From positions 1-64,000 of the forward strand of contig JAEZUM010000084.1 in NCBI GenBank assembly GCA_023421075.1: 64,000 bases of DNA, read 5' to 3'. Positions 9,009-16,577 of this stretch are shown here, in pieces; position 1 is the stretch's first letter; the number at the start of each line of letters is the position of its first letter. The DNA is from Bacillota bacterium (GTDB taxonomy: Bacteria; Bacillota; Clostridia; Lachnospirales; Lachnospiraceae). The notes below the pieces were generated by a model. The model was not told the origin of the DNA. It was given only the letters and a program-made list of their open reading frames with translations, and did not search any database. A program made the translations under genes and the position numbers.

Positions 9009-10673
9009 ATGTTTCATGTTTTTTTTACAAATGAGTTAAGTATCAAAAAAAATGAGATAAATCTCTTTGAGACTAATTTAGTAAAAAAACCTTATATTTT
9101 TAAGAACTGCACACGAGAGATAGGTCCAAACCGAAAAACATATATTAAGCTCGATGAATCCAAGTCAGTAAAAGGATTTATCGTTACGTTAAATGTTGAT
9201 CAACTATGGATTATGGATCAATGGATGGACATCCCTTTATCAGAAAGAAAAGTCAAAAAAGTTAGGTACGATAATAATCTGATCGAGTTATATTATTATA
9301 CTCTTAATAATAAAGTAAATGTATCTAAAAGACCAAATAATGCTTTGGTTAAGGATAACATTATTAACTTTAACAAGAAAAAAAATATGAATGCATTAGG
9401 TCCTTGTGATTTACATCTCATTTATCCATGCTCATTTGATCAGTATGAAATTCCTAAGATGGAAGGGATACTAAGTGAGTGCGACACCTGTGGTGATCCA
9501 TATAGAATTGAAACACAGGAGGAGTTAGATCAATTTGAAGCTTCCCAATTCTTTGTTTGTAAATTGAACGATAATAGCAAATATGAATTTAACGATGTCT
9601 TTATAACTAGTATCAAAAGAATACCATTAGGGACGATTAAGTGTTGTTTTACATATGGCGAAGATCTTTACGAGGAATATGGATTTGCTTATATCAGTAA
9701 ACATAGCATTACAGGAATTGGTACTTTTTCAATTGTATTTCCTTGTATAACAAATCCGGTTATTTTGCAACTGTATGCTTTTTGCGAAAATGTTCTAAAA
9801 ATTGTTGATGGATATGAAAATATTGAGGTTACGGAATGGTTAAAAAGGAAGAAGATAGAACTGTATGGTTATCCTAAAGCGGTTATTTTTTCATATAATT
9901 CTCAAATCAAAAAGAATGATATATTAAAATGTCTTGCTTTTGAAATGGAACCGATGGCTGATATTATCAGTAAAAAACTGAATGAATGGGCAAGTGACAA
10001 CATTGCACAATATAATTTGGCGGAAGTTTATGCATCAGACAGATGTCTTATTGAGGTAAGAAAAGATATTGAAATAAATGTGTTCAGGAGATTGAAATCT
10101 CAATCAATTGAAATATTCTTCATTGAAATATTACTATTTCAGGAAGCAGCAATATCAAGAGTTTGCTCAAGAGTTTCATATTATTTAAACGATATATCAA
10201 AAAATGCTAATTGTAAAAACTCCTTCGAGATATTATCAAAACTAAGTAAAGAAATGGCAAATGCTATCATGTTTATTGATCATAAAAGACTAAGGTATCC
10301 GAGCGTTCGGTTATCATCGGAGGAGATAGCAACCAGGTTTGGATTGCCAGAAGAATTAGATAAATATTATAAATACCGAGAAATATTGGATGAAATGATT
10401 AATTTGAACTCTAATGAGCAGGATAAAATTGAAAGCACTTTAATGAATTTCTTGTTGCTAGTATTGACAATGATTCAGGTTCTTCCTACGATAAAAACAT
10501 TTATTGATATATTGATGACAGGAGAAATAAATGTGAGAGATGGGATATCACTCGCATTTAGTCTAATGACTTGTTCATTATTTTATATAATTTTTAGAGT
10601 TTTCAAGTGGAGAACTATTAAAAGATTGTCAAAAAATAGAGGTGAACATAAAAAAAGCTATGATAATAGATGA
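9009..10673 (+). CDS. Membrane protein with possible degenerate GGCT-like domain
   Basis: A 554-residue protein starting directly after the preceding stop, with AAGGAG just upstream. Residues about 55-95 (GFIVTLNVDQLWIMDQWMD and the following R-K-V-K-K-V strand) recall the core of gamma-glutamylcyclotransferase/AIG2 folds, but the N-terminal Y-G-S-L loop is replaced by FFTNEL. That assignment is tentative and catalysis is doubtful. A Cys pair C158-x2-C161 follows. A long helical region leads to two membrane segments (about residues 475-500 and 515-535) and a basic tail, like a CorA/RMD1-type stalk and hairpin. It may tether the pathway to the membrane or export or sense its product. Confidence 0.6.
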   Translation: MFHVFFTNELSIKKNEINLFETNLVKKPYIFKNCTREIGPNRKTYIKLDESKSVKGFIVTLNVDQLWIMDQWMDIPLSERKVKKVRYDNNLIELYYYTLNNKVNVSKRPNNALVKDNIINFNKKKNMNALGPCDLHLIYPCSFDQYEIPKMEGILSECDTCGDPYRIETQEELDQFEASQFFVCKLNDNSKYEFNDVFITSIKRIPLGTIKCCFTYGEDLYEEYGFAYISKHSITGIGTFSIVFPCITNPVILQLYAFCENVLKIVDGYENIEVTEWLKRKKIELYGYPKAVIFSYNSQIKKNDILKCLAFEMEPMADIISKKLNEWASDNIAQYNLAEVYASDRCLIEVRKDIEINVFRRLKSQSIEIFFIEILLFQEAAISRVCSRVSYYLNDISKNANCKNSFEILSKLSKEMANAIMFIDHKRLRYPSVRLSSEEIATRFGLPEELDKYYKYREILDEMINLNSNEQDKIESTLMNFLLLVLTMIQVLPTIKTFIDILMTGEINVRDGISLAFSLMTCSLFYIIFRVFKWRTIKRLSKNRGEHKKSYDNR

Positions 10674-12243
10674 TGAACGATTGATATTGACTAATGCACA
10701 CTATTTTAGTGAGAACTCTTTTAAGAAGGGCTCAATCGCCATAAGGAATGGAATAATCGTAAAAATTGCGGAAAGCTTCTATAAGGATGAATTGATGAAA
10801 GCCAGTAAGGTTATTGATTGTAGTAACCTTTATATAGTTCCTGGCTTTATAGACAGCCATTTACATCTTCCTGGAGACTATCTATACAGATATTTTGGGT
10901 TGAATTTAACAGATAAATATTCTTTTAATGAATATTATGATCGTATCAAGGATTCAAAGTTAAAACAATATTCCATTATAAGAGGTTATGGCTGGAATCA
11001 TGATATCATGGGGGCAAATGGGTTTGATGGTTATCGTGAGATAAAAAAATTGATAGATAAAATATATGATGATAAGTTATTTATCTTATATTCAGATGAT
11101 TATCATAGCTGTATATGCAACCAGAAATTATTAAAGAGATATGTAACGATCAGAGAATATGAATATTCCTTAGATGAAGTAGGTCTCCTTGAAGAGGAAG
11201 ATATTTTTGAAATACAAAAACAATTCCCTGAATTATCATTCTCAAGTAATGAGATTAGAAGTGCTATTTTAAAATATCAGGATATGTTATTAAGTCAGGG
11301 CATTACCAGTGTTCAAACACTAATGTTCCTAGGTGGAGATAATAAAAAAGAATGGGAAATTCTTAAGGACTTAGATGCTGAGAATCAACTATTCATTAAT
11401 GTTAATTTGGCACTGACCATTCATTCCAATGAAATACTGGAATATATATTATGTAATCTAAACAGATTAAAAACATTTGCTTCTAATAAAATAAAAATGA
11501 ATACAATAAAGATTTATATAGATGGCGTTGTAGAAAATCAAACGGCATATATTTCGGAACCTTATGAAAATACATTTAATGTAGGCGATAGTTTATGGGA
11601 GGAAAATAAATTATTAGAGATATGCCAATACGTTGATGAGAATAATATGCAAATCCATGCGCATGCTATTGGTGATTCTGCCGTACATCTAATAACTAAG
11701 GCCTTAACCAATGCTATGGATATTAATAAAACAAAAGGAAAAAATCGTCATGTTATTACTCATTTGCAAATGGTCCAAAATGAAGATATAAAACTAATGG
11801 GTGAGTATGGGATTATAGCTAACATACAGCCATATTGGATTCCGATTGACGATTTTTATTATCCTATTGATGTTAAAAATATTGGTGAAAGGGTCAAGGA
11901 TGAATATAAAGTTAATTCTTTTTTAAAAAATAAAGTAATTGTAACGGCATCGAGTGACAGTCCTGTAACACAAAATCCATATCCAATATTAGGTATGTCT
12001 AATGCTATATTTCGCTCAAATATTAATGAAAAAGCAAATTGGACGGATATGCTGAATGCATTTACTATTAACGGAGCTTTTCAATTGGGTAGGGAGTTGG
12101 AGATTGGCTTGATAAAGGAAGGATATAAAGCAGACTTAACACTATTATCAAATGACTTAAATATGAATAATAGAAACGAATTTGAAAACATTAAGGTTGT
12201 AATGACTTTATCAAATGGAATTATTAGATATAATAATTTATAG
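10642..12243 (+). CDS. YtcJ-like amidohydrolase (metal-dependent)
   Basis: A 533-residue amidohydrolase family 3 member. It shows the N-terminal beta-sandwich, the metal motif DSHLHL (H73, H75), a conserved KIYIDGV segment, HAHAIGDSAV, ITHLQMVQ and SASSDSP-type TASSDSPVTQNPYP, ending in a conserved C-terminal strand. Such enzymes hydrolyse amide or related C-N bonds on small molecules. In this operon it could trim or recycle the peptide product. The frame overlaps the previous gene by 32 bases. The GTG at 10642 is used here, but the ATG at 10660 is possible and neither has ideal ribosome-site spacing. No signal peptide, so cytoplasmic. Confidence 0.8.
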   Translation: MNIKKAMIIDDERLILTNAHYFSENSFKKGSIAIRNGIIVKIAESFYKDELMKASKVIDCSNLYIVPGFIDSHLHLPGDYLYRYFGLNLTDKYSFNEYYDRIKDSKLKQYSIIRGYGWNHDIMGANGFDGYREIKKLIDKIYDDKLFILYSDDYHSCICNQKLLKRYVTIREYEYSLDEVGLLEEEDIFEIQKQFPELSFSSNEIRSAILKYQDMLLSQGITSVQTLMFLGGDNKKEWEILKDLDAENQLFINVNLALTIHSNEILEYILCNLNRLKTFASNKIKMNTIKIYIDGVVENQTAYISEPYENTFNVGDSLWEENKLLEICQYVDENNMQIHAHAIGDSAVHLITKALTNAMDINKTKGKNRHVITHLQMVQNEDIKLMGEYGIIANIQPYWIPIDDFYYPIDVKNIGERVKDEYKVNSFLKNKVIVTASSDSPVTQNPYPILGMSNAIFRSNINEKANWTDMLNAFTINGAFQLGRELEIGLIKEGYKADLTLLSNDLNMNNRNEFENIKVVMTLSNGIIRYNNL

Positions 12244-12457
12244 AACATTATATACTTGCTGATTCGTAAAGTTTTATAAATATGACAGCGAAAAAATTCT
12301 CAAACTAACTGCTTTTATTTTTTGTGTAGATGGCTGGTGATTCAGATTATTTAATTTTGATTACACTCCTGATTACACTACAAATCCGGCATGCGGGAAT
12401 GCCCTTTCTATCAGTGTTTGCGGATAGGGCAGATGGTTCAAATCCTACTGCCCCTGT

Positions 12458-12502
12458 AATAAGAAGAGAGCTTTCACGTGAGTGAAGGCTCTTTTCTTAT
12501 TA
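12458..12502 (+). terminator. Strong hairpin in cassette A
   Basis: The arms GAAGAGAGCTTTCAC and GTGAAGGCTCTTTTC, with flanking AATAA/TTATT, form a long stem around a short loop directly after the tRNA-like 3' end, as expected for a former tRNA terminator. It may also end transcription of the ligase operon. Confidence 0.65.
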
Positions 12503-12506
12503 CCTT

Positions 12507-12592
12507 AGTGACAGTTGGCTTCGAAGCCACGACCTGCGGAGCAGGTTGGGACGCCTCGGGAACGAGGCGGTGGTCAATATCCTACTGCCCCT
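12507..12592. other. GC-rich cluster of three hairpins with tRNA-like outline
   Basis: Three perfect stem-loops sit side by side in otherwise AT-rich DNA: the palindrome GGCTTCGAAGCC (12517-12528), ACCTGC-GGA-GCAGGT (12532-12546) and CGCCTCG-GGAA-CGAGGCG (12552-12569). The ends AGTGACAGT (12507-12515) and ACTGCCCCT (12584-12592) pair imperfectly, enclosing the whole. On the minus strand the element resembles a cloverleaf with a T-arm-like TTCGAA loop and an extra arm. The anticodon loop lacks the normal U33 and the 3' end lacks CCA, so a working tRNA is unlikely. A tRNA relic or recombination-site structure is the safer reading. Confidence 0.4.
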
Positions 12593-12600
12593 GTAAAGAA

Positions 12601-12637
12601 AAAGTCTTGAAAATCAATGATTTCAGGGCTTTTTTTG
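12601..12637 (+). terminator. Terminator-like hairpin in cassette A
   Basis: The stem AAGTCTTGAAA / TTTCAGGGCTT, with two G-U pairs, is followed by a run of T. The same structure recurs in cassette B at 16498-16533, so it belongs to the repeated unit. Confidence 0.6.
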
Positions 12638-12938
12638 TACGTAAAATGACGAGTGTAATCAAAAGTGTAATCAAAATATTCGATACCACCCAGTGTTTTT
12701 ACGCAAATTCAATTTTAACTATTTGATACCGGAAGTGAATCACCCCCTGCCATGTAGACAAAAAAAATAAAAATCGGGTCGATTATTACAAAGGTAATCT
12801 ATCCGTATTTTCATATCTTTTTATGTAAGAAGCACATATGTTATACTTCTTTATATTGCCTATGATATATTCATGCATGAAAAGCAAGGTAACAATATCT
12901 TCATTGTGATAGTATTAATCCTGAAGGCTGGGGATCTA

Positions 12939-13043
12939 ATGGATTGGCTTGATAATATGAATGCGGCAATAATGTCTTCGGAGAGATTTGGATTCCAGTC
13001 AGGAAGAAATAGTCTTATCTTTCAGTACAGCTATAAAAAGTAA
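12939..13043 (+). pseudogene. 34-codon ORF resembling the start of an AraC-family regulator
   Basis: The ORF begins MDWLDNMNAAI, matching the usual MDW-x2-x-(L/M)-N-x-A-(L/I) start of many clostridial AraC-type regulators, then diverges and stops after 34 codons. It is followed by a terminator hairpin at 13054. It may be an internally deleted remnant. The ribosome site is weak and a chance ORF cannot be excluded. Otherwise 12673-13320 shows no convincing gene. Confidence 0.25.
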
Positions 13044-13053
13044 AAACAGCTAT

Positions 13054-13087
13054 AGAAATGGATGCCGGAAGGTGTCCATTTCTTTTT
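13054..13087 (+). terminator. Rho-independent terminator
   Basis: The stem AGAAATGGA (13054-13062) / TCCATTTCT (13075-13083) runs into TTTTT. It isolates the ABC exporter module from upstream transcription. Confidence 0.7.
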
Positions 13088-13320
13088 GACTAAGCCGATT
13101 GTATTATAGTGCAAGGGGTTATATTCACAACCTGATTTAAAAACTTCTTAAAGAGTACATCAAGTAATTTAGGGAGAAAAATCTCTTCTTACCATAAATA
13201 ATCTACCGGTTACCATATTATACAAGACGAATGATCTTTTCGTTTTTATAATGCAAGAGAAGCAAGGAAAACCGGAATATTGGGTTTTCGAATATCGTAA
13301 GACGAAATGAGGAGGAATTT

Positions 13321-14244
13321 ATGCCAGAGGTTATTGAGGTAAAAAGTTTGATAAAGAATTATAAAGACATTCAAGCTGTTAAGGGAATTGATTTCTCGGT
13401 ACGAGAAGGAAGCTTCTTTGCATTTCTTGGAGAAAATGGAGCTGGGAAATCAACAACAATCAACATTATTGCTACACTGATAAAGAAGACTTCCGGTGAT
13501 GTAATTATTAATCAACATCATATTGATAAAGATGATGACTTAATTAGAAATGACATAGGCGTAGTATTTCAGGGGAACATGCTGGATAAGTATCTGACGG
13601 TAAGAGAGAACATTATCAATCGAGGATCACTATATGGGAAGTCAAAAAAAGAAATTAACAGCTACATGATGGAGTTATCTGAGAAAATTGGAATAAAGGA
13701 TATTCTTAACAGGCGGTATGGAAGATTGAGCGGCGGTCAAAAAAGGCGTGTAGATATTGTGAGGGCCTTGATTAACAAGCCATCAATTCTGATATTGGAT
13801 GAACCGACGACCGGACTTGATCCATATTCAAGGAAATGCGTATGGGAAGTTATCAGTCAGCTAAATAAAGAAAAGAAACTGACGATATTTCTGACTACTC
13901 ATTATATGGAAGAAGCAGCCTGCTCCGATTATATAGTAATTATGTCAGAGGGTGAAATTAAAGCATCCGGATCACCGGAGCAATTAAAAATGGAGTATAG
14001 TAGGGACCGATTAGTGTTTACGTGCAAGAAGAAAGGTGCTGATATTTCAGTTGTTGATCAGATGGGATATTCCTATCAAAGAGACAGAGAACGAGTAACT
14101 GTATGGATTCCAAATTCGTTTGAAGCATTAATTATAATCAATGCCCTAAGAGATGATATAGAAAGTTTTGAAGTTATTAAAGGAACGATGGATGATGTTT
14201 TTCTGAATGTGACATCGGGTAATTCGATCAATGGGAGGCTTTAG
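13321..14244 (+). CDS. ABC exporter ATPase (DrrA/CcmA type)
   Basis: A 307-residue ATPase with Walker A GENGAGKST at about residue 37-45, signature LSGGQKRR at about 137, Walker B ILILDEPTTGLDP at about 158-170 and the switch histidine in FLTTHYMEEA. The C-terminal 80 residues form the accessory domain typical of DrrA-like drug and lipid exporters. It starts after a GAGGAATTT ribosome site and is followed 2 bases later by its permease. A TATAAT -10 element lies at 13247-13252, with no clear -35. The LytTR/DUF3021 genes downstream suggest self-regulated exporter expression. Confidence 0.92.
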   Translation: MPEVIEVKSLIKNYKDIQAVKGIDFSVREGSFFAFLGENGAGKSTTINIIATLIKKTSGDVIINQHHIDKDDDLIRNDIGVVFQGNMLDKYLTVRENIINRGSLYGKSKKEINSYMMELSEKIGIKDILNRRYGRLSGGQKRRVDIVRALINKPSILILDEPTTGLDPYSRKCVWEVISQLNKEKKLTIFLTTHYMEEAACSDYIVIMSEGEIKASGSPEQLKMEYSRDRLVFTCKKKGADISVVDQMGYSYQRDRERVTVWIPNSFEALIIINALRDDIESFEVIKGTMDDVFLNVTSGNSINGRL

Positions 14245-14246
14245 AC

Positions 14247-15125
14247 ATGAATAAGATCTGGAATTTGACTCATAGAAATTTAAAACGATATTTCCGTGAT
14301 AAGGGAGCTTTATTCTTTTCATTTTTGAGTGTGTTTATTGTAATGGTATTATATATTGTATTTCTGGCAGATATGCAGATACAGAATCTCCAAATCGAAT
14401 TGGGTAATTCGGTTGATACTAAGCAGCTGGTCTACTCTTGGATTATTGGTGGGTTATTATGTATTCCGGCAGTAAGTGTACCGCTTTTTACATTATCCTT
14501 TAAAGTAGAGGATGTTGCAGAAGGCACTCAGGATGACTTGTTTGTTGCACCGGTAAAGCGTTCCTCTATTATGTTAGGATATGTGATCACAGCATGGATA
14601 ACAGGGGTTATCATGACGGTGCTTACGCTTGTATTTGGAGAAGTATTTATCGTTATAAAAGGCGGAACATTATTATCCGCAGTTGATTATCTGAAAATAT
14701 TTGGTATTATTGTATTATCCGTATTTACTTATACTGGCTTTTCCTTTTTCTTTATTATAAGATTGAGAACGAATTCTTCCATATCAATCTTAAATACAAT
14801 TTTGAACACATTAGTTGGTTTTTTTGCCGGATTGTATATTCCGTTGGGATTCTTACCGGATGGAATAGCAACCGTAGTTAAAGTTTTTCCGTTATCGCAT
14901 TCGGCAGCAATCTTCCGAAACATTATGACAGAAAGAGCCTTACAGCAGACCTTTAAAAAATTACCGTCTAGTGCAGTAAGTAACATGAAACAAGTTTACG
15001 GGATTGATTTAACAATAGGAGAACAATTATTGAATGGTAATGAAATGATTACTTATCTAATCGTATTTGGATTAGTATTTTATATAGGTTCCGTTTTGGT
15101 TTTGAAACATTATAAAAGAAAATGA
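14247..15125 (+). CDS. ABC-2 type exporter permease
   Basis: A 292-residue integral membrane protein with about six hydrophobic segments: one near residues 20-40, one near 65-85, and the remainder spaced through the C-terminal half. This is the usual ABC-2 membrane domain. A long extracytoplasmic loop precedes the last segment. It pairs with the ATPase just upstream to make an exporter of unknown substrate. Spacing and coupling indicate one operon. Confidence 0.9.
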   Translation: MNKIWNLTHRNLKRYFRDKGALFFSFLSVFIVMVLYIVFLADMQIQNLQIELGNSVDTKQLVYSWIIGGLLCIPAVSVPLFTLSFKVEDVAEGTQDDLFVAPVKRSSIMLGYVITAWITGVIMTVLTLVFGEVFIVIKGGTLLSAVDYLKIFGIIVLSVFTYTGFSFFFIIRLRTNSSISILNTILNTLVGFFAGLYIPLGFLPDGIATVVKVFPLSHSAAIFRNIMTERALQQTFKKLPSSAVSNMKQVYGIDLTIGEQLLNGNEMITYLIVFGLVFYIGSVLVLKHYKRK

Positions 15126-15142
15126 TCTCATAAGAGGTACCC

Positions 15143-15686
15143 ATGGAAAAGTATAAACTGGTATGTAAAAAAGAGAATGAAGAAATATTGCGAGAGCTGT
15201 TTCAGGCACATCATATTATACTGGATCAGGAGGCTACGGTTACTCTTTGTGAACAGGGAATTATTAACGATGAAAATAATGACGTAATGATTAATTTTCG
15301 AATGGATAAAAATATCGGCTTTATTAAGGATAATAAAGGAAGAAAAACAGAGGCTGTCCATGTTAATGGGGAAACTGGATGATAATTATATACCACTAGA
15401 AATCAATCAAATTGTATTCTTTCGTGCATTTGGCAATGATACCTATGCAAATACACTTGATGGTAAGAGTTATAAAATTAAGAACAAGCTGTATGAATTA
15501 GAGGAAGATATATTATCGAAAAGGTTTATCCGCATCAATAAATCGGAGATTGTAAATATCAGCTATATTATCAGAATTACACCGATGTTTAAAGGAAATT
15601 TCATATTAAAGCTGCAAAACTATAAAGAACAACTGGATATTTCCCGTAACTACATCAAAGAGTTCAAGGAAAGGATTGGAATGTAA
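15143..15686 (+). pseudogene. LytTR-family DNA-binding regulator split by a frameshift
   Basis: Two overlapping frames together make one protein of about 180 residues. The first (15143-15382) gives the N-terminal part MEKYKLVCKKENEE and ends in VHVNGETG. The second (15360-15686) continues with GKLDDNYIPLEINQI and the LytTR DNA-binding domain (FRAFGNDTYAN, IRINKSEIVNISYI, ISRNYIKEF). Such proteins normally carry both parts in one frame and sit beside DUF3021 genes, as here. The switch falls at GGGG in 15368-15371, where one fewer G would restore the frame. It is a mutation, a sequencing error, or less likely a slippage site. Confidence 0.75.
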
Positions 15687-15688
15687 TT

Positions 15689-16099
15689 ATGTTTGATAAA
15701 GGTTCTTTAATAAGATGTATGTATTCCCTACTAATATCGCTCCTGATTACTATGATTGTTCTAATGGTGACTAATAATAATACAGAAGTGGTTTTTGTTT
15801 TTTTTAAAAGTATGTTTGCTGGTGCCAGCATCTGGTTGGTTGGTGAGCTGTTATTTCCTTTCTGCGAGAAAATATTTCCTCACAGTATCATTCCCGGATA
15901 TGTCGTATTAGTTATTTTGATTTTTGGTGGAACCGGTGTGTTTGGGTATCTGTTCGGAGTAAAAAGCATGTCTGTTCTAATTAAAATGTGCATTGCAGCT
16001 GAAATATTCGGAATAGGAATTACGGTGATCTATCGGAGAAAATATGTGAAGGAATTAAACGATAAGCTGGAAAAGAATAAGAAAGAACAAGGTGATTAA
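15689..16099 (+). CDS. DUF3021 membrane protein
   Basis: A 136-residue protein with four membrane helices (about residues 8-28, 40-60, 70-92 and 98-116) and a charged, Lys-rich tail, which is the DUF3021 pattern. It starts 2 bases after the LytTR gene. Family knowledge: DUF3021 proteins are partners of LytTR regulators next to ABC exporters and are thought to modulate the regulator at the membrane. With the LytTR gene frameshifted, this circuit may be inactive. Confidence 0.85.
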   Translation: MFDKGSLIRCMYSLLISLLITMIVLMVTNNNTEVVFVFFKSMFAGASIWLVGELLFPFCEKIFPHSIIPGYVVLVILIFGGTGVFGYLFGVKSMSVLIKMCIAAEIFGIGITVIYRRKYVKELNDKLEKNKKEQGD

Positions 16100-16287
16100 T
16101 AAAGTAAGCTGAAATTATTTAGTATGAAAGAGGTATGCAGAGCAGTAACCAGTATATTTAGTAGAATGAAGGATTTTGATTACACTCCTGATTACACTTT
16201 AAAACCGGCATGCGGGAATGCCCTTTCTATCAGTGTTTATGAATAGGACAGATGGTTCAATATCCTACTGCCCATGTAAATAAGAAA

Positions 16288-16318
16288 GCCTTATAACTTA
16301 ATGGTTATAAGGCTTTTT
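16288..16318 (+). terminator. Rho-independent terminator in cassette B
   Basis: A perfect 10-bp stem GCCTTATAAC / GTTATAAGGC with a 6-base loop, followed by TTTTT. It follows the tRNA-like tail and ends the ABC module. Confidence 0.8.
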
Positions 16319-16497
16319 CGTGTATTATTATGACAGGTATTCCTACATGCCCCACAGAGGAACACAGTCAACTTTCTCGATGGATGAGACAAGTAAAGCA
16401 ACAGGAAGCCAAGAATAAAAAAAGTAAGTCTGAGGATTCTGTAGTAGTTTTTTCGTTTTCTACAATAATATCTGTAAAATGTGATTTTAGACGCATC

Positions 16498-16533
16498 AAA
16501 AAGCCTTGAGATCAATGATTTCAAGGCTTTTTG
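16498..16533. terminator. Terminator, second hairpin of cassette B
   Basis: AAGCCTTGA (16501-16509) pairs with TCAAGGCTT (16521-16529), with A-rich and T-rich flanks on the two sides, so it can act in both directions. It would also serve the LacI gene ending at 16578 on the minus strand. Confidence 0.65.
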
Positions 16534-16577
16534 TTATATAAAAAATACTGATGGTAATATAAAGTGTAACCATTATA

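Larger units (their letters stand above)
12359..12672 (+). repeat. Attachment-like cassette A with tRNA-Trp-like 3' end
   Basis: GATTACACT occurs twice 12 bases apart (12359-12367, 12371-12379), followed by CCGGCATGCGGGAATGCCC, then a tRNA-like T-arm and acceptor 3' strand GGTTCAAATCCTACTGCCCC at 12435-12454. The right side has two inverted copies, AGTGTAATC, at 12652-12660 and 12664-12672 with the same spacing. A second tRNA-like tail ending CCTACTGCCCCTGTAA lies at 12581-12596. The first about 105 bases are nearly identical to cassette B at 16178. The tail TGCCCCT plus G fits tRNA-Trp (acceptor AGGGGCA), but no 5' half is present. I read this as integrase attachment-site sequence; no integrase gene is in the window. 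Confidence 0.6.
16178..16570 (+). repeat. Attachment-like cassette B with tRNA-Trp-like 3' end
   Basis: GATTACACT at 16178-16186 and 16190-16198, then CCGGCATGCGGGAATGCCC and the tail GGTTCAATATCCTACTGCCC (16255-16274), repeat cassette A nearly base for base over about 105 bases. The right end has a degraded inverted AGTGTAAC at 16563-16570. Both internal hairpins of cassette A have counterparts here. The ABC/LytTR module is thus flanked by two direct copies. A 59-codon ORF (16330-16509, MTGIPTCPTEEH...) lies inside with no recognisable family. The LacI gene ends at 16578, just past the cassette. Confidence 0.6.

Noticed and set aside
12507..12592. Functional tRNA gene
   Set aside because: tRNA-like folding is suggestive, but U33, a regular 7-base anticodon loop and CCA are missing, and the acceptor pairing has mismatches; kept only as a structured element.
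12478..12726. 82-codon ORF across cassette A
   Set aside because: It runs through a terminator hairpin and the GC-rich stem cluster with no ribosome site; the frame is accidental.
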